The position numbers were made by a program, and so were the translations under genes. From Burkholderiaceae bacterium (GTDB lineage Bacteria; Pseudomonadota; Gammaproteobacteria; Burkholderiales; Burkholderiaceae_E): 64,000 nucleotides of DNA. This document shows positions 28,465 to 36,896 of this stretch, piece by piece. Within the stretch, counting starts at the first letter, position 1. The number at the start of each line of letters is the position of its first letter. Location: positions 1 through 64,000 of the forward strand of contig JAHBZV010000012.1 of the NCBI GenBank assembly GCA_019635275.1, in the 5' to 3' direction. The notes beneath the pieces were generated by a model. The model saw only the letters and a list, made by a program, of their open reading frames with translations, did no database searches and was not told the DNA's origin.

Positions 28465-29469
28465 TCACAGCCGGTCGATCAGCTCGAGCAAGCGAACGCC
28501 GTCGGGCGCGGTCGCACGCAGGAACTCCTTCTTGACCGCCGGCTGCATCGCGTCGGCCATCGCCTTCTCCTGCGCCCCGGTGAGCGCCACCGCCTGCATG
28601 CCCTTGTCGACGAGCACCTTGATGTCCTCGGGCGGCACGCCGTCGGTGGCGCGGATCGAGCGCTTCACCGCCCGGTCGGCCGCGGCCTGGATCGCGCTTC
28701 GAATGTCCGGCGGCAAGCCGTTCCACCAGGCCGGGTTCACGACCAGGTTGTCGAAGGCCAGGATGATGTTCGACGCGGCGCCGTACTTCTGGATCTCGTA
28801 GTACTTGCGGCTGTACGCGGCCTTCACGCCGGTGAGCCCGGCGTCGAGCACGCCGGTCTGCAGCGCCTGGTAGACCTCCGAGCCGGGCATCGCCGACGGC
28901 GACGCGCCCATCGCCTCCAGGCCCGCATCGAACAGCTTGTTCAGGCCGCGGATCTTCAGGCCGGCGAAGTCGGACGGCGCGACGAGCAGCTTCTTGCCCG
29001 ACGTGAAGATGCCGTCGTTGGTGTCGACGATCCACGCGATGTTCTTCACGCCGCGCGCTTCCATTTTCGCGTCGAGCAGCTTCGACGCCTCCGAGCCGAT
29101 GAACGCCTTCTGCTTGGCCACCGAGGTCATCAGGTATGGAATGACCGAGACGCTCATCTCGGGAATCGTCCCGCCCCACTGGAAGCTGAGGATCACCGCC
29201 GCCTCGATCTTGCCGCTGGCGACCGCCGGGTGGTTCTGGTTCGGCTTGTACAGTTGCGCTGCGCCGAAGGTCTGCACCTCGACGCGGCCCTTCGTGGCCT
29301 CCTTCACTTCCTTCGCGAACTGCTCCAGGTTGACCGCCGTGTGGTGCGTCGGTGGGAACTGGTGGCTGATGCGCATCGTGTAATCGGCGGCGAAGGCGCT
29401 GCCGCCGAACCCGAAGGCGGCGACGGACAGCGCGGCGCATTGACGTGCGAAACGGCGGCGATCGACCAT
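28465..29469 (-). CDS. TRAP transporter solute-binding protein (DctP-like)
   Basis: The 334-residue protein starts MVDRRRFARQ and has a signal peptide ending GGSAFA; the RRRF pair suggests possible Tat export. The DctP fold follows (YTMRISHQFPPTHHTAVNLEQFAKEVKEATKG, GLKIRGLNKLFDAGLEAMGASPSAMPGSEVYQALQTGVLDA). The ATG at 29469 has a GGAG site and is preferred over an upstream in-frame start. It is the first transporter gene downstream of the CoA-transferase. Confidence 0.94.
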   Translation of the reverse strand: MVDRRRFARQCAALSVAAFGFGGSAFAADYTMRISHQFPPTHHTAVNLEQFAKEVKEATKGRVEVQTFGAAQLYKPNQNHPAVASGKIEAAVILSFQWGGTIPEMSVSVIPYLMTSVAKQKAFIGSEASKLLDAKMEARGVKNIAWIVDTNDGIFTSGKKLLVAPSDFAGLKIRGLNKLFDAGLEAMGASPSAMPGSEVYQALQTGVLDAGLTGVKAAYSRKYYEIQKYGAASNIILAFDNLVVNPAWWNGLPPDIRSAIQAAADRAVKRSIRATDGVPPEDIKVLVDKGMQAVALTGAQEKAMADAMQPAVKKEFLRATAPDGVRLLELIDRL

Positions 29470-29512
29470 GGTTGTCTCCTCTCTCTTGGGGGCGTGTGGC
29501 ACGCAGGAACGT

Positions 29513-30724
29513 TCAGGCGATGGCGCGCCGCGCGCGCAGAGCGTCGATCTCGGCGCCGGCGTAACCGAGGCCTTCGAGCAACGCCTGCGTGTGCGCGCCG
29601 AAGCGCGGCGGATCGAGCCGCACCGGCAGGCGCGCGCCCTGCAGCGTGATCGGAAAGAGCGTCGTCTTCACGGACTGCCCGGCCTTGTCGCCGTCGGGCA
29701 GCACCACGTCGGCGAGGCCTCCGGTGGCCAGCAGGTGCGGATCGTCGTACAGGTCCTCGGGCTTGCGGATCGGCGCGAACGGCAGCCCCGCCCGCTCGAA
29801 GAGCGCCGCCAGCTCGGCCGCCGAGCGCTTCGCGAGCCGCTCGCGCAGCACCGGCATCAGCGTCGGGCGGGCGCGCACGCGGTCGTTGTTGGTCGCATAG
29901 GCCGGATCGGCCTTCAGGTCGTCGAAGCCGAGAATGTCGCAGAAGGTCGCGAACTGCGCGTCGCTGACCGCCGCGAGGAAGATCTGCTCGCCGTCCTTCA
30001 CGGTGAAGACGTCGTAGACCGCCCACGGGCTCTCGCGTGCCGGCATCGGCGACGGCGGCCGGCCGGTCATCGCGTACTGCAGCATGTGCTGGCCGACGAG
30101 GAACACGTTGTTCTCGAACAGCGCCGACTGCACCTCCATCCCCTTGCCGGTGATGCCGCGCTGGATCAGCGCGCCGAGCGCCCCGATCGCGCCGAACAGG
30201 CCGCCCATGATGTCGTTGACGCTGGTGCCGGCGCGCAGCGGATCGCCGGGGCGCCCGGTCATGTAGGCGAGCCCGCCCATCATCTGCACCACCTCGTCCA
30301 GCGCGGTACGGTGCTCGTAGGGGCCCGGCAGGAAGCCCTTGTGGCTCACGTAGATCAGGCGCTCGTTGCGCTTCGCGAGCGACGCGTAGTCGAGCCCGAA
30401 CTTCACCAGCGCGCCGGGCTTGAAGTTCTCGACGACGACGTCGGCGCTGGCAGCCAGCCGTCGCGCCGCCTCGGCGCCCTCGGGCTGGCGCAGGTCGATG
30501 CCGATGCTCTTCTTGTTCCGGTTGAACATCGGGAAGAAGCCCGCACCGGCGCCGAGCAGCCTTCGCGTGTTCTCGCCCTCGACCGGTTCGACCTTGATGA
30601 CTTCGGCACCCATGTCGGCGAGTACCATCCCGCAGGTCGGGCCCATCACCATGTGGGTGAACTCGACCACGCGCAGGCCCGCGAGTGGCTGCGGCGCGGC
30701 GGGGGCTGCGTCGGCGCGGCTCAT
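29513..30724 (-). CDS. CaiB/BaiF (class III) CoA-transferase, TRAP-linked
   Basis: The 403-residue enzyme has GLRVVEFTHMVMGPTCGMVLADMGAEVIKVEP at the N-terminus and Asp171 in GTSVNDIMGGLFG, the position of the catalytic aspartate (Asp169 in formyl-CoA transferase). It should transfer CoA between carboxylic acids. It lies between the HMG-CoA lyase-type gene and the TRAP transporter on the same strand, so it probably activates the imported acid before cleavage (inference). Confidence 0.93.
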   Translation of the reverse strand: MSRADAAPAAPQPLAGLRVVEFTHMVMGPTCGMVLADMGAEVIKVEPVEGENTRRLLGAGAGFFPMFNRNKKSIGIDLRQPEGAEAARRLAASADVVVENFKPGALVKFGLDYASLAKRNERLIYVSHKGFLPGPYEHRTALDEVVQMMGGLAYMTGRPGDPLRAGTSVNDIMGGLFGAIGALGALIQRGITGKGMEVQSALFENNVFLVGQHMLQYAMTGRPPSPMPARESPWAVYDVFTVKDGEQIFLAAVSDAQFATFCDILGFDDLKADPAYATNNDRVRARPTLMPVLRERLAKRSAAELAALFERAGLPFAPIRKPEDLYDDPHLLATGGLADVVLPDGDKAGQSVKTTLFPITLQGARLPVRLDPPRFGAHTQALLEGLGYAGAEIDALRARRAIA

Positions 30725-30773
30725 ACGGGACTCCGGCAGAGACGCATGGCGTCAGGGTCGGCTCGCATGTCGC

Positions 30774-31703
30774 TCAGGCCGGTTCGCGCAGCGTCTTCGG
30801 CAAGCCGGCGCGCCACAGCGTGCCGTGCAGGGTCTCGCCTTCGAGCCACTGCGCGACCCTCGCGCGCAGCGCGAGCAGCGCGTCGATGTCGAGCCCGGTC
30901 GGCTCGCCCATGCTCGCGAACAGCCAGGCGACGTCCTCGGTGGCGACGTTGCCGCTCGCACCGGGCGCGTGCGGGCAGCCGCCGATGCCGGCCAGGCACG
31001 CGTCGAAGCGCCGGACGCCGACCTGCCAGGCCGCGAAGACGTTGGCCATGCCGAGCCCGCGCGTGTCGTGGAAGTGCCCGCAGGCGAGCCGGTCGCCGGC
31101 GATCGCGAAGCTGCGCTCGAACAGCTCGCGCACCGCCTTCGGGTCGGCGTAGCCGACGGTGTCGGCCAGCCCCACGCGATCGACCCCCGTATCGAGCACC
31201 GCGCGCAGCAGGCGCAGCACCTCGTCGGGCTCGACGCGGCCCTGGATCGTGCAGCCGAACGCGGTGCTGATGCCGACTTCGAGCAGGCACTTCGAGCCGG
31301 CCGCATCGCGCTCGGCGCGGATCGCCGCGATCTCGGCCACCACGTCGTCGGGCGCCTTGCGCAGGTTGGCCAGGCTGTGGGCACGGCTCGCCGACAGCGG
31401 CAGCAGCATCGAGTGCGCGCCGCTCTCGATCGCCCGCTGCGCGCCCTTCAGGTTCGGCACCAGCACCGAGACGACGAGGCCCGGCAGCGTGCGCGCGAAG
31501 GCGACCAGTTCCGCGGTGTCGGCCAGTTGCGGCAGCAGCCGCGGCGGCACGAACGACCCGACCTCGATCTCGCGCAGGCCGGCGGCGTGCGCGTCGCGCA
31601 GCCATTCGAGCTTGCGCTCGGTGGGCAGCGTGCGCGCGATGCTCTGCAGGCCGTCGCGCAGCCCGACCTCGCGAAGGGCCACCTTCGGCGTCGATGCATT
31701 CAT
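30774..31703 (-). CDS. Hydroxymethylglutaryl-CoA lyase-family enzyme
   Basis: The 309-residue TIM-barrel enzyme starts MNASTPKVALREVGLRDGLQ and has the DRE-TIM pattern REVGLRDGLQ, VGISTAFGCTIQGRV, RVGLADTVGYADP, CGHFHDTRGLG and AGIGGCPHAPGASGNVATED. The conserved Cys in GGCPHAPGASGNVATED is in the HMG-CoA lyase active-site loop. It cleaves a 3-hydroxy-3-methylacyl-CoA to acetyl-CoA plus a keto acid; relatives act on citramalyl-CoA or similar. It is the first gene of the leftward unit and is divergent from a LysR regulator. Confidence 0.92.
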   Translation of the reverse strand: MNASTPKVALREVGLRDGLQSIARTLPTERKLEWLRDAHAAGLREIEVGSFVPPRLLPQLADTAELVAFARTLPGLVVSVLVPNLKGAQRAIESGAHSMLLPLSASRAHSLANLRKAPDDVVAEIAAIRAERDAAGSKCLLEVGISTAFGCTIQGRVEPDEVLRLLRAVLDTGVDRVGLADTVGYADPKAVRELFERSFAIAGDRLACGHFHDTRGLGMANVFAAWQVGVRRFDACLAGIGGCPHAPGASGNVATEDVAWLFASMGEPTGLDIDALLALRARVAQWLEGETLHGTLWRAGLPKTLREPA

Positions 31704-31785
31704 CGGAACGATTCTAGGCATTCCTGCGCGGATCGTTCGTGATTTATGGGAACCCCATTCGTTCCGTTGCGTCATGCCAGAATGT

Positions 31786-31817
31786 GGTTCCCCGAACCCG
31801 GTTCCCCGATTTTCGGG
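31786..31817. promoter_or_regulatory. Direct repeat and hairpin in the lyase-LysR intergenic region
   Basis: GGTTCCCCGA occurs twice (31786-31795 and 31800-31809). The second copy overlaps a small hairpin (CCCGA, TTT, TCGGG at 31805-31817). A related GGGAACCCC lies at 31748-31756 on the lyase side. Repeated elements between a LysR gene and its divergent target suit a regulator binding region. Confidence 0.4.
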
Positions 31818-31847
31818 AGCCCGCCGGAGCCCCGCCGGTCACCCGCC

Positions 31848-32804
31848 ATGCCGCGCCACTTCGATCCCGTCACGCTCAGGGTGTTCGTCGCCGTCTGCGA
31901 GGAGCGCAACATCGCGCGCGCCGCGGCGCGCGATTCGCTGGTGGCCTCGGCCGTCAGCAAGAGAATCGCCGCCATCGAGCGCGAAATCGGCACCGCGCTG
32001 CTGGTGCGCGGCCGGCGCGGTATCGAGCCGACTGCGGCCGGCGAAGTCCTGCTGCGGCAGGCGCGCGACGTGCTGGGAGCGATGGAGCGCATGCACGTCG
32101 AGATCAGCGAGTTCGCCACCGGCGTGCAGGGCAGCGTGCGCGTGATGGCGAGCGTCTCGGCACTGGCCGAATGGCTGCCCGACGACATCGCCGCGTTCCT
32201 CGCGCGCTACCGCTCGGTACGAGTCAGTCTCGACGAAGGGGTGAGCAGCGAGATCGTGCGTGCGGTGCGCGAGGGTGCCGCCGACCTGGGCGTGCTGTGG
32301 GACGCCGGCGCGCTCGCCGGACTGCGGACCGCGCCCTATCGGTCGGACCACCTGTGCGTCGTGGTGCACGCCGCGCACCCGCTCGCGCGGCACAAGCGCC
32401 TGCGCTACGCGCAGACGCTCGACCACCCATCGGTGGGCGTCGCACCCGGAGGCATGGTCGAGGCGATGCTGCGCCGGCAGGCCGCGCTGGTCGGCCGGGC
32501 GCCGGCCAACCGGATCCAGGTCTCGGGGCTCGACGCGGCGTGCCGCATCGTCGCCGCGGGGCTCGGGCTGGCCATCCTGCCGCGCGAGGCGATCACGCCG
32601 ACCGCCAGCGCGACCGGCCTGGTGGTCGTGCCGCTCGCCGATCCGTGGGCGGTGCGCCGCTTCGTGATCTGCTGGCGATCGGACGAGACGCTGTCGGCCA
32701 GCGCGCGGGTGCTGGTCGAGCACCTGCGGCAGCAGGCCGCGCCCGGCGTCACGCCACCGGCGGCTCGAAGTGCAGCGCCCCGGCGATCCGGTTCCAGGCG
32801 TTGA
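31848..32804 (+). CDS. LysR-family transcriptional regulator (lyase/TRAP unit)
   Basis: The 318-residue protein has an N-terminal winged helix (LRVFVAVCEERNIARAAARDSLVASAVSKRIAAIEREIGTALLVRGRRGIEPTAAG) and a LysR substrate-binding domain. The ATG at 31848 is chosen because a longer in-frame start at 31746 would run through the repeat-bearing promoter region. Divergence from the lyase-CoA-transferase-TRAP genes suggests it controls them. Its last 56 bases overlap the convergent AhpD-like gene. Confidence 0.92.
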   Translation: MPRHFDPVTLRVFVAVCEERNIARAAARDSLVASAVSKRIAAIEREIGTALLVRGRRGIEPTAAGEVLLRQARDVLGAMERMHVEISEFATGVQGSVRVMASVSALAEWLPDDIAAFLARYRSVRVSLDEGVSSEIVRAVREGAADLGVLWDAGALAGLRTAPYRSDHLCVVVHAAHPLARHKRLRYAQTLDHPSVGVAPGGMVEAMLRRQAALVGRAPANRIQVSGLDAACRIVAAGLGLAILPREAITPTASATGLVVVPLADPWAVRRFVICWRSDETLSASARVLVEHLRQQAAPGVTPPAARSAAPRRSGSRR

Positions 32805-33216
32805 TGGCGCCGACCGAGGCGGTCAGGAACGCGATCTCGGAGCGGGTGAACTGCGCCTGAACCTGCGCATACGTGGCATCGGAGACGCTGTGCCGGTCCA
32901 TCCGCGTCAGCGCCTCGGTCCAGGCCAGCGCCGCGCGCTCGCGCGCCGTGTAGACGCCGACTTCGCGCCACGCTGCGAGCAGGTCGAGCTTGGGCGCCTC
33001 GACGGCGAGCTTGCGCGCCATGTTCAGGTGGTACTGGATGCAGAACGCGCAGCCGTTGATCTGCGACGCGCGGACCTTGATCAGCTCGGTGAGCGGCTTC
33101 TCGAGCCCTGAGTCGTCGACCGCCTTGCCCAGCGCGCGCAGCGCGGCGACGGCGGCCGGGGCGATCTCGTCGAAGGCGGCGCGGTCGATCCGCGGGGAGG
33201 GTTCAGGGGCGTTCAT
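32749..33216 (-). CDS. Carboxymuconolactone decarboxylase/AhpD-like protein
   Basis: The 155-residue protein contains LTELIKVRASQINGCAFCIQYHLNMARK, the AhpD core with CAFC redox cysteines and the following His. AhpD-type proteins act as alkylhydroperoxidases; sequence length and motif fit the small subgroup. The gene overlaps the LysR 3' end by 56 bases on the opposite strand. Confidence 0.92.
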   Translation of the reverse strand: MNAPEPSPRIDRAAFDEIAPAAVAALRALGKAVDDSGLEKPLTELIKVRASQINGCAFCIQYHLNMARKLAVEAPKLDLLAAWREVGVYTARERAALAWTEALTRMDRHSVSDATYAQVQAQFTRSEIAFLTASVGAINAWNRIAGALHFEPPVA

Positions 33217-33373
33217 GCGGGAGTTCCTCGTGGATGGAAGGGGGCGTCGGCGGCGAGTGTAGACGCCGTTGCCGCCGCCGGTCGAATCGACCCCGAGACC
33301 GACGAGCGGTCGGCGCTCGCGGTCCGGAGGCGGCAGCACCGTGCAGGGTGTCACGCGCCCGACCCGGGCCGGA

Positions 33374-33412
33374 TATACAATGGGAAAAGTTTCCATTTTT
33401 TGGCTTTTCCCA
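33374..33412 (+). promoter_or_regulatory. Promoter-like TATACAAT and 9-bp inverted repeat upstream of the DUF5666 gene
   Basis: In an AT-rich island, TATACAAT (33374-33381) resembles a -10 box. It runs into a perfect inverted repeat, TGGGAAAAG (33381-33389) and CTTTTCCCA (33404-33412), with a 14-base T-rich loop. The repeat ends 17 bases before the ATG at 33429, so it is either an operator over the transcription start or a hairpin in the mRNA leader. Confidence 0.5.
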
Positions 33413-33428
33413 CCCGACGGAGCAACCC

Positions 33429-34619
33429 ATGGCATCCGCAAAGAGCCTCTTTCGCAGCAGGACGGTCGGCCTCGCTTCCATCGCGCTGAGCGCGCTCGTC
33501 CTCGTCGCTTGCGGAGGAGGCGGCGGCAGCAGCACGTCGGCAACGACCAAGTCGACCTACGCGTCCGGACGGATCTCGGGCTTCGGCTCGATCGTCGTCA
33601 ACGGCGTGCACTACAAGGAAGACCTCGCGCACGTCGTCGACGACGACGGCACCACGCACGACAGCAGCGAGCTCAAGCTCGGCATGGTGGTCGAGGTCGA
33701 GGCCGACGAGATCGCCGAGTCCGGCGGCGTGCGTTCGGCCGACGCACAGACCATCACGTTCAGCACGCTGATGCGCGGCCCCGTCGAGAGCAAGGGCACC
33801 GACTCGATCGCCGTGCTCGGCCAGACCGTGCACGTGACCCCGACCACCGTCTTCGACGACATGATGGCGGGCGGCCTCGCAGCGCTGAACGTCGGCGACG
33901 TCGTCGAAGTGCACGGGATGCTCGACACGTCGACCGGCGTCTACACCGCGACGCGGATCGAACCCGAGGCGGGTGCGCAGAACTACAAGCTGCGCGGCGT
34001 CGTCAGCGCCTACGATCCGGCCACGACCACGCTGCGAATCGGCGGCGCCGTGATCGACACGTCGACGGCGACGATGCCCGACGGCGGCATCCAGGCGGGC
34101 GACCCGGTGCGCGTGAAGCTCGCCACCGCCCAGGTGAGCGGCGAGTGGGTCGCCACCAGCGTCAAGCCGGTGCGCCTGCACCCCGAGGACAACGACCACA
34201 GCGAGGTGGACGGCGTCGTCACCGACTTCACGTCCGCCACCTCGTTCAGCCTCGGCGGCCTGCCGGTCGACGCCAGCAAGGCGACCTTCCCCAAAGGCAC
34301 CGACGGCATCGCCAAGGGCGCCCGCGTCGAAGTGGAGGGTTCGGTCGTCAACGGCGTGCTGGTCGCCACCAAGGTCGAGCCGAAGTCCGACGCCGACGAC
34401 GAGCACGAGGGCTTCGAGGTCGACGGGACCATCGATGCCGTCGACACGGTCAAGTCGACCTTCGTGGTGCGCGGCGTCACGGTGAGCTACGCCGGCAGCC
34501 CGAGCTTCCGGGGCGGCACCGCCGCGGACCTCAGCCCGGGCGACCGCGTCGAAGTGCACGGCACGCTGGCCGCCGACGGCGTCACGGTGGACGCGACGAA
34601 GATCGAGATCAAGCCCTGA
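33429..34619 (+). CDS. DUF5666-repeat lipoprotein
   Basis: The 396-residue protein has a lipoprotein signal (SALVLVACGGGGGSS, lipobox LVAC) and a series of about 65-80-residue beta-rich units with matching phrases: SGRISGFGSIVVNGVHY, LKLGMVVEVEADE, LNVGDVVEVHGMLD, IAKGARVEVEGSVVNG and LSPGDRVEVHGTLAADG. These are DUF5666 repeats (OB-like folds). It is anchored to a membrane facing the periplasm. No metal or ligand site is apparent; function unknown. Confidence 0.88.
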   Translation: MASAKSLFRSRTVGLASIALSALVLVACGGGGGSSTSATTKSTYASGRISGFGSIVVNGVHYKEDLAHVVDDDGTTHDSSELKLGMVVEVEADEIAESGGVRSADAQTITFSTLMRGPVESKGTDSIAVLGQTVHVTPTTVFDDMMAGGLAALNVGDVVEVHGMLDTSTGVYTATRIEPEAGAQNYKLRGVVSAYDPATTTLRIGGAVIDTSTATMPDGGIQAGDPVRVKLATAQVSGEWVATSVKPVRLHPEDNDHSEVDGVVTDFTSATSFSLGGLPVDASKATFPKGTDGIAKGARVEVEGSVVNGVLVATKVEPKSDADDEHEGFEVDGTIDAVDTVKSTFVVRGVTVSYAGSPSFRGGTAADLSPGDRVEVHGTLAADGVTVDATKIEIKP

Positions 34620-34620
34620 A

Positions 34621-34648
34621 CGCTGGGCCCGCGAGGGCCCGGGCAGCG
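34621..34648. terminator. GC-rich hairpin between convergent genes
   Basis: CGCT-GGGCCC-GCGA-GGGCCC followed by GGGC-AGCG can fold into a strong stem directly after the DUF5666 stop, in the 43-base gap before the convergent CoA-transferase stop. It lacks a U-run, so it would be at most a weak or bidirectional terminator. Confidence 0.4.
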
Positions 34649-34662
34649 TCTGCCGCCGCTCG

Positions 34663-35862
34663 TCACGCGGCGCGGACGCTGCCTTCTTCCAGCAGCGAGC
34701 GGATTGCCTCCTCCGCGAACCCGCTCTCGCGCAATACCTCGATGGTGTGCTCGCCCAGGCGCGGCGCATGCCGGCGAATTGACGGCGGCGTCTCCGACCA
34801 CTCGGTCGGATTCGCGATCGAGGTGATCGTGCCCTCCGAAGGGTGCGCGACCTCGCCGATGAAGCCGGTCTCGCGCAGGTGCGCGTCCCGCTTCAGGTCT
34901 TCCAGCGAATACATCGGCGCGGCCGGCAAGTCGGCCTGTTCGAACAGACGAAGCCACTCTTCGGTAGTGCGCGTCGCGAGCATCTCTGCAAGGAATCCGT
35001 AGACCGCGTCGATGTTGGCGAGACGTGCGCCCTGCGACGCGAAGCGAGGGTCCTCGTCCATCATCCGCGGTCGGCCGATCACCTCGAGGAACTTGCGCCA
35101 CTGCTTGTCGTTGTAGACCAGCGTGCACAAGTAACCGTCGCGCGTGCGGTACGGACGACGGCCCGTCGTCAAGCTGCGCGAATAGCCGTAGGGGCCGATC
35201 GACGGCGCGAACAGCTCGCCTGCCAAGTGCTCGCCCAGCACGACCGACGCCATTCCCTCGAACATCGGGACGTCCACCTTCTGGCCCTTGCCGGTGCGCG
35301 CGCGATGGTACAGCGCGCTGGCGACCGCGAGCGCGAGTTGAAGGCCGACGAGACGATCCGCCAGCACCAGCGGCGCGTATCGGGGGTGCTCGGCGCCGGC
35401 CTGTCGGGTCAGCCATGGCAGGCCAGACATCCCCTGCACCAGGTCGTCGTAGGCAGGCCGCGCCGCATAGCGGCCCCGCTGGCTGAAGCCGATGCCCCCG
35501 ACGTAGATCAGCCCGACATTGACGGCTCGCAATGCCTCGTACCCGAGGCCCAAGCGCTCCATGGCGCGCGGGCGCAGGTTGTAGATCAGCACGTCGGCGG
35601 TCTTCACCAACTCCAGCATGACGCTACGGCCGCTTGGGGACTTGAGGTCAATCACCACTGACCGCTTGTTGCGGTTCGTGGTCAGATAGAAGTGCCCCAT
35701 ACGGTCCGACTTCATCGGACCGGAGAGCCTCATTACATCGCCTTCGGGCGGCTCGATCTTGATGACGTCGGCGCCGTAGTCTCCGAGCCACTGCGTCGCA
35801 TAGGGGCCCATCACGACACTGGTGAGGTCGAGGACCCGCACGCCCTCGAGCGGCCCGCTCAT
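34663..35862 (-). CDS. CaiB/BaiF (class III) CoA-transferase, Bug-linked
   Basis: The 399-residue enzyme has GVRVLDLTSVVMGPYATQWLGDYGADVIKIEPPEGD and Asp169 in APLVLADRLVGLQ at the catalytic-aspartate position. It is clearly distinct in sequence from the other CoA-transferase in the window. Downstream of an acyl-CoA dehydrogenase and a Bug receptor on the same strand, it probably activates an imported organic acid. Confidence 0.93.
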   Translation of the reverse strand: MSGPLEGVRVLDLTSVVMGPYATQWLGDYGADVIKIEPPEGDVMRLSGPMKSDRMGHFYLTTNRNKRSVVIDLKSPSGRSVMLELVKTADVLIYNLRPRAMERLGLGYEALRAVNVGLIYVGGIGFSQRGRYAARPAYDDLVQGMSGLPWLTRQAGAEHPRYAPLVLADRLVGLQLALAVASALYHRARTGKGQKVDVPMFEGMASVVLGEHLAGELFAPSIGPYGYSRSLTTGRRPYRTRDGYLCTLVYNDKQWRKFLEVIGRPRMMDEDPRFASQGARLANIDAVYGFLAEMLATRTTEEWLRLFEQADLPAAPMYSLEDLKRDAHLRETGFIGEVAHPSEGTITSIANPTEWSETPPSIRRHAPRLGEHTIEVLRESGFAEEAIRSLLEEGSVRAA

Positions 35863-35875
35863 GTTTGGCGCCCTT

Positions 35876-36856
35876 TCACTGCGCAGTGATGTTCGCCGAC
35901 TTCACGATCTTGCCCCACTTTTCGTAGTCCGTTCGCACGAACGCGTCGAACTCCTCGGGCCTCAGCGTCCAGACGCTGTACGCCTGCGCCCTGATGCGCT
36001 CGCGTACCTCGGCCGTGTCCAGCGCCTTGATCAGCTCGCGGTTCAGCCGGTCGACGATCGGCTTCGGCGTTCCAGCAGGCGCGAACACGCCGAACCACAG
36101 GTCGCTGCCGGCCTCGGAATAGCCCGGCACGCCTGACTCGCGCATCGTCGGAATATCGGGCGCATACTCGCTGCGCTTGTCGCTGGTGACGGCCAGCGGG
36201 CGAATCTTGCCGTTACGGATCTGGGGCAAGCTGGTGACCAGGATGTCGAACATCCCGGTGATGTTGCCGGCCATCACGTCCACCAGCGCTGGCGCGCTGC
36301 CCTTATACGGCACGTGGACGATCGGCGCGCCGGTGAGCGACTTGAGAAGCTCCATCGAGAGATGGTTGGTCGCGCCAGTACCGCCCGAGCCGAGCGTCAC
36401 CTTCTCCGGGTTCGCCTTCGCGAAGGCGATGAGCTCGGCAACGGTTTTCGCCGGAACGGCCGGGTTCACCACGAGCACGTTCACGTATGAGACCACCGGC
36501 GTAACGGCAGCGAAGTCCTTGCGCGGATCGTAGGCGAGCTTCGCGTAGATGTGCGGATTGATGGCCTGCGTGCCGGTGTGCCCCATCGCGATCGTGTAGC
36601 CATCCGGCGCTGAGCGGGCGAGCGTCTCCATCGCGATGCTGCCTCCCGCGCCAACCCGGTTGTCGACGATGACCGGCACGCCGAGCGACTCGCTGAGCTT
36701 CGGAGCGATTGCGCGCGCGAGAACGTCGGTCGGCCCGCCCGCGGAGAACGGAATCAGCCAGCGGATCGGTTTGCTCGGGTACTCCTGTGCCTGCGCCGGC
36801 GCGGCAGCGGCCAATGCGATCAGCGCTGCGAACATCGATTTGGCGATTTTCAGCAT
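35876..36856 (-). CDS. Bug-family tripartite tricarboxylate (TTT) solute receptor
   Basis: The 326-residue protein has a signal peptide (MFAALIALAAAAPAQA) and the Bug signature YPSKPIRWLIPFSAGGPTDVLARAIAPKLSESLGVPVIVDNRVGAGGSIAMETLA. Bug proteins are periplasmic carboxylate receptors, strongly expanded in Burkholderiales; many are orphans, as here, without TctA/TctB nearby. Position between acyl-CoA dehydrogenase and CoA-transferase genes suggests a carboxylate ligand catabolised by them. Confidence 0.95.
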   Translation of the reverse strand: MLKIAKSMFAALIALAAAAPAQAQEYPSKPIRWLIPFSAGGPTDVLARAIAPKLSESLGVPVIVDNRVGAGGSIAMETLARSAPDGYTIAMGHTGTQAINPHIYAKLAYDPRKDFAAVTPVVSYVNVLVVNPAVPAKTVAELIAFAKANPEKVTLGSGGTGATNHLSMELLKSLTGAPIVHVPYKGSAPALVDVMAGNITGMFDILVTSLPQIRNGKIRPLAVTSDKRSEYAPDIPTMRESGVPGYSEAGSDLWFGVFAPAGTPKPIVDRLNRELIKALDTAEVRERIRAQAYSVWTLRPEEFDAFVRTDYEKWGKIVKSANITAQ

Positions 36857-36896
36857 CTCAGTCTCCTCGTTGTAGTCACTCGACTGCAGGCGCCGG

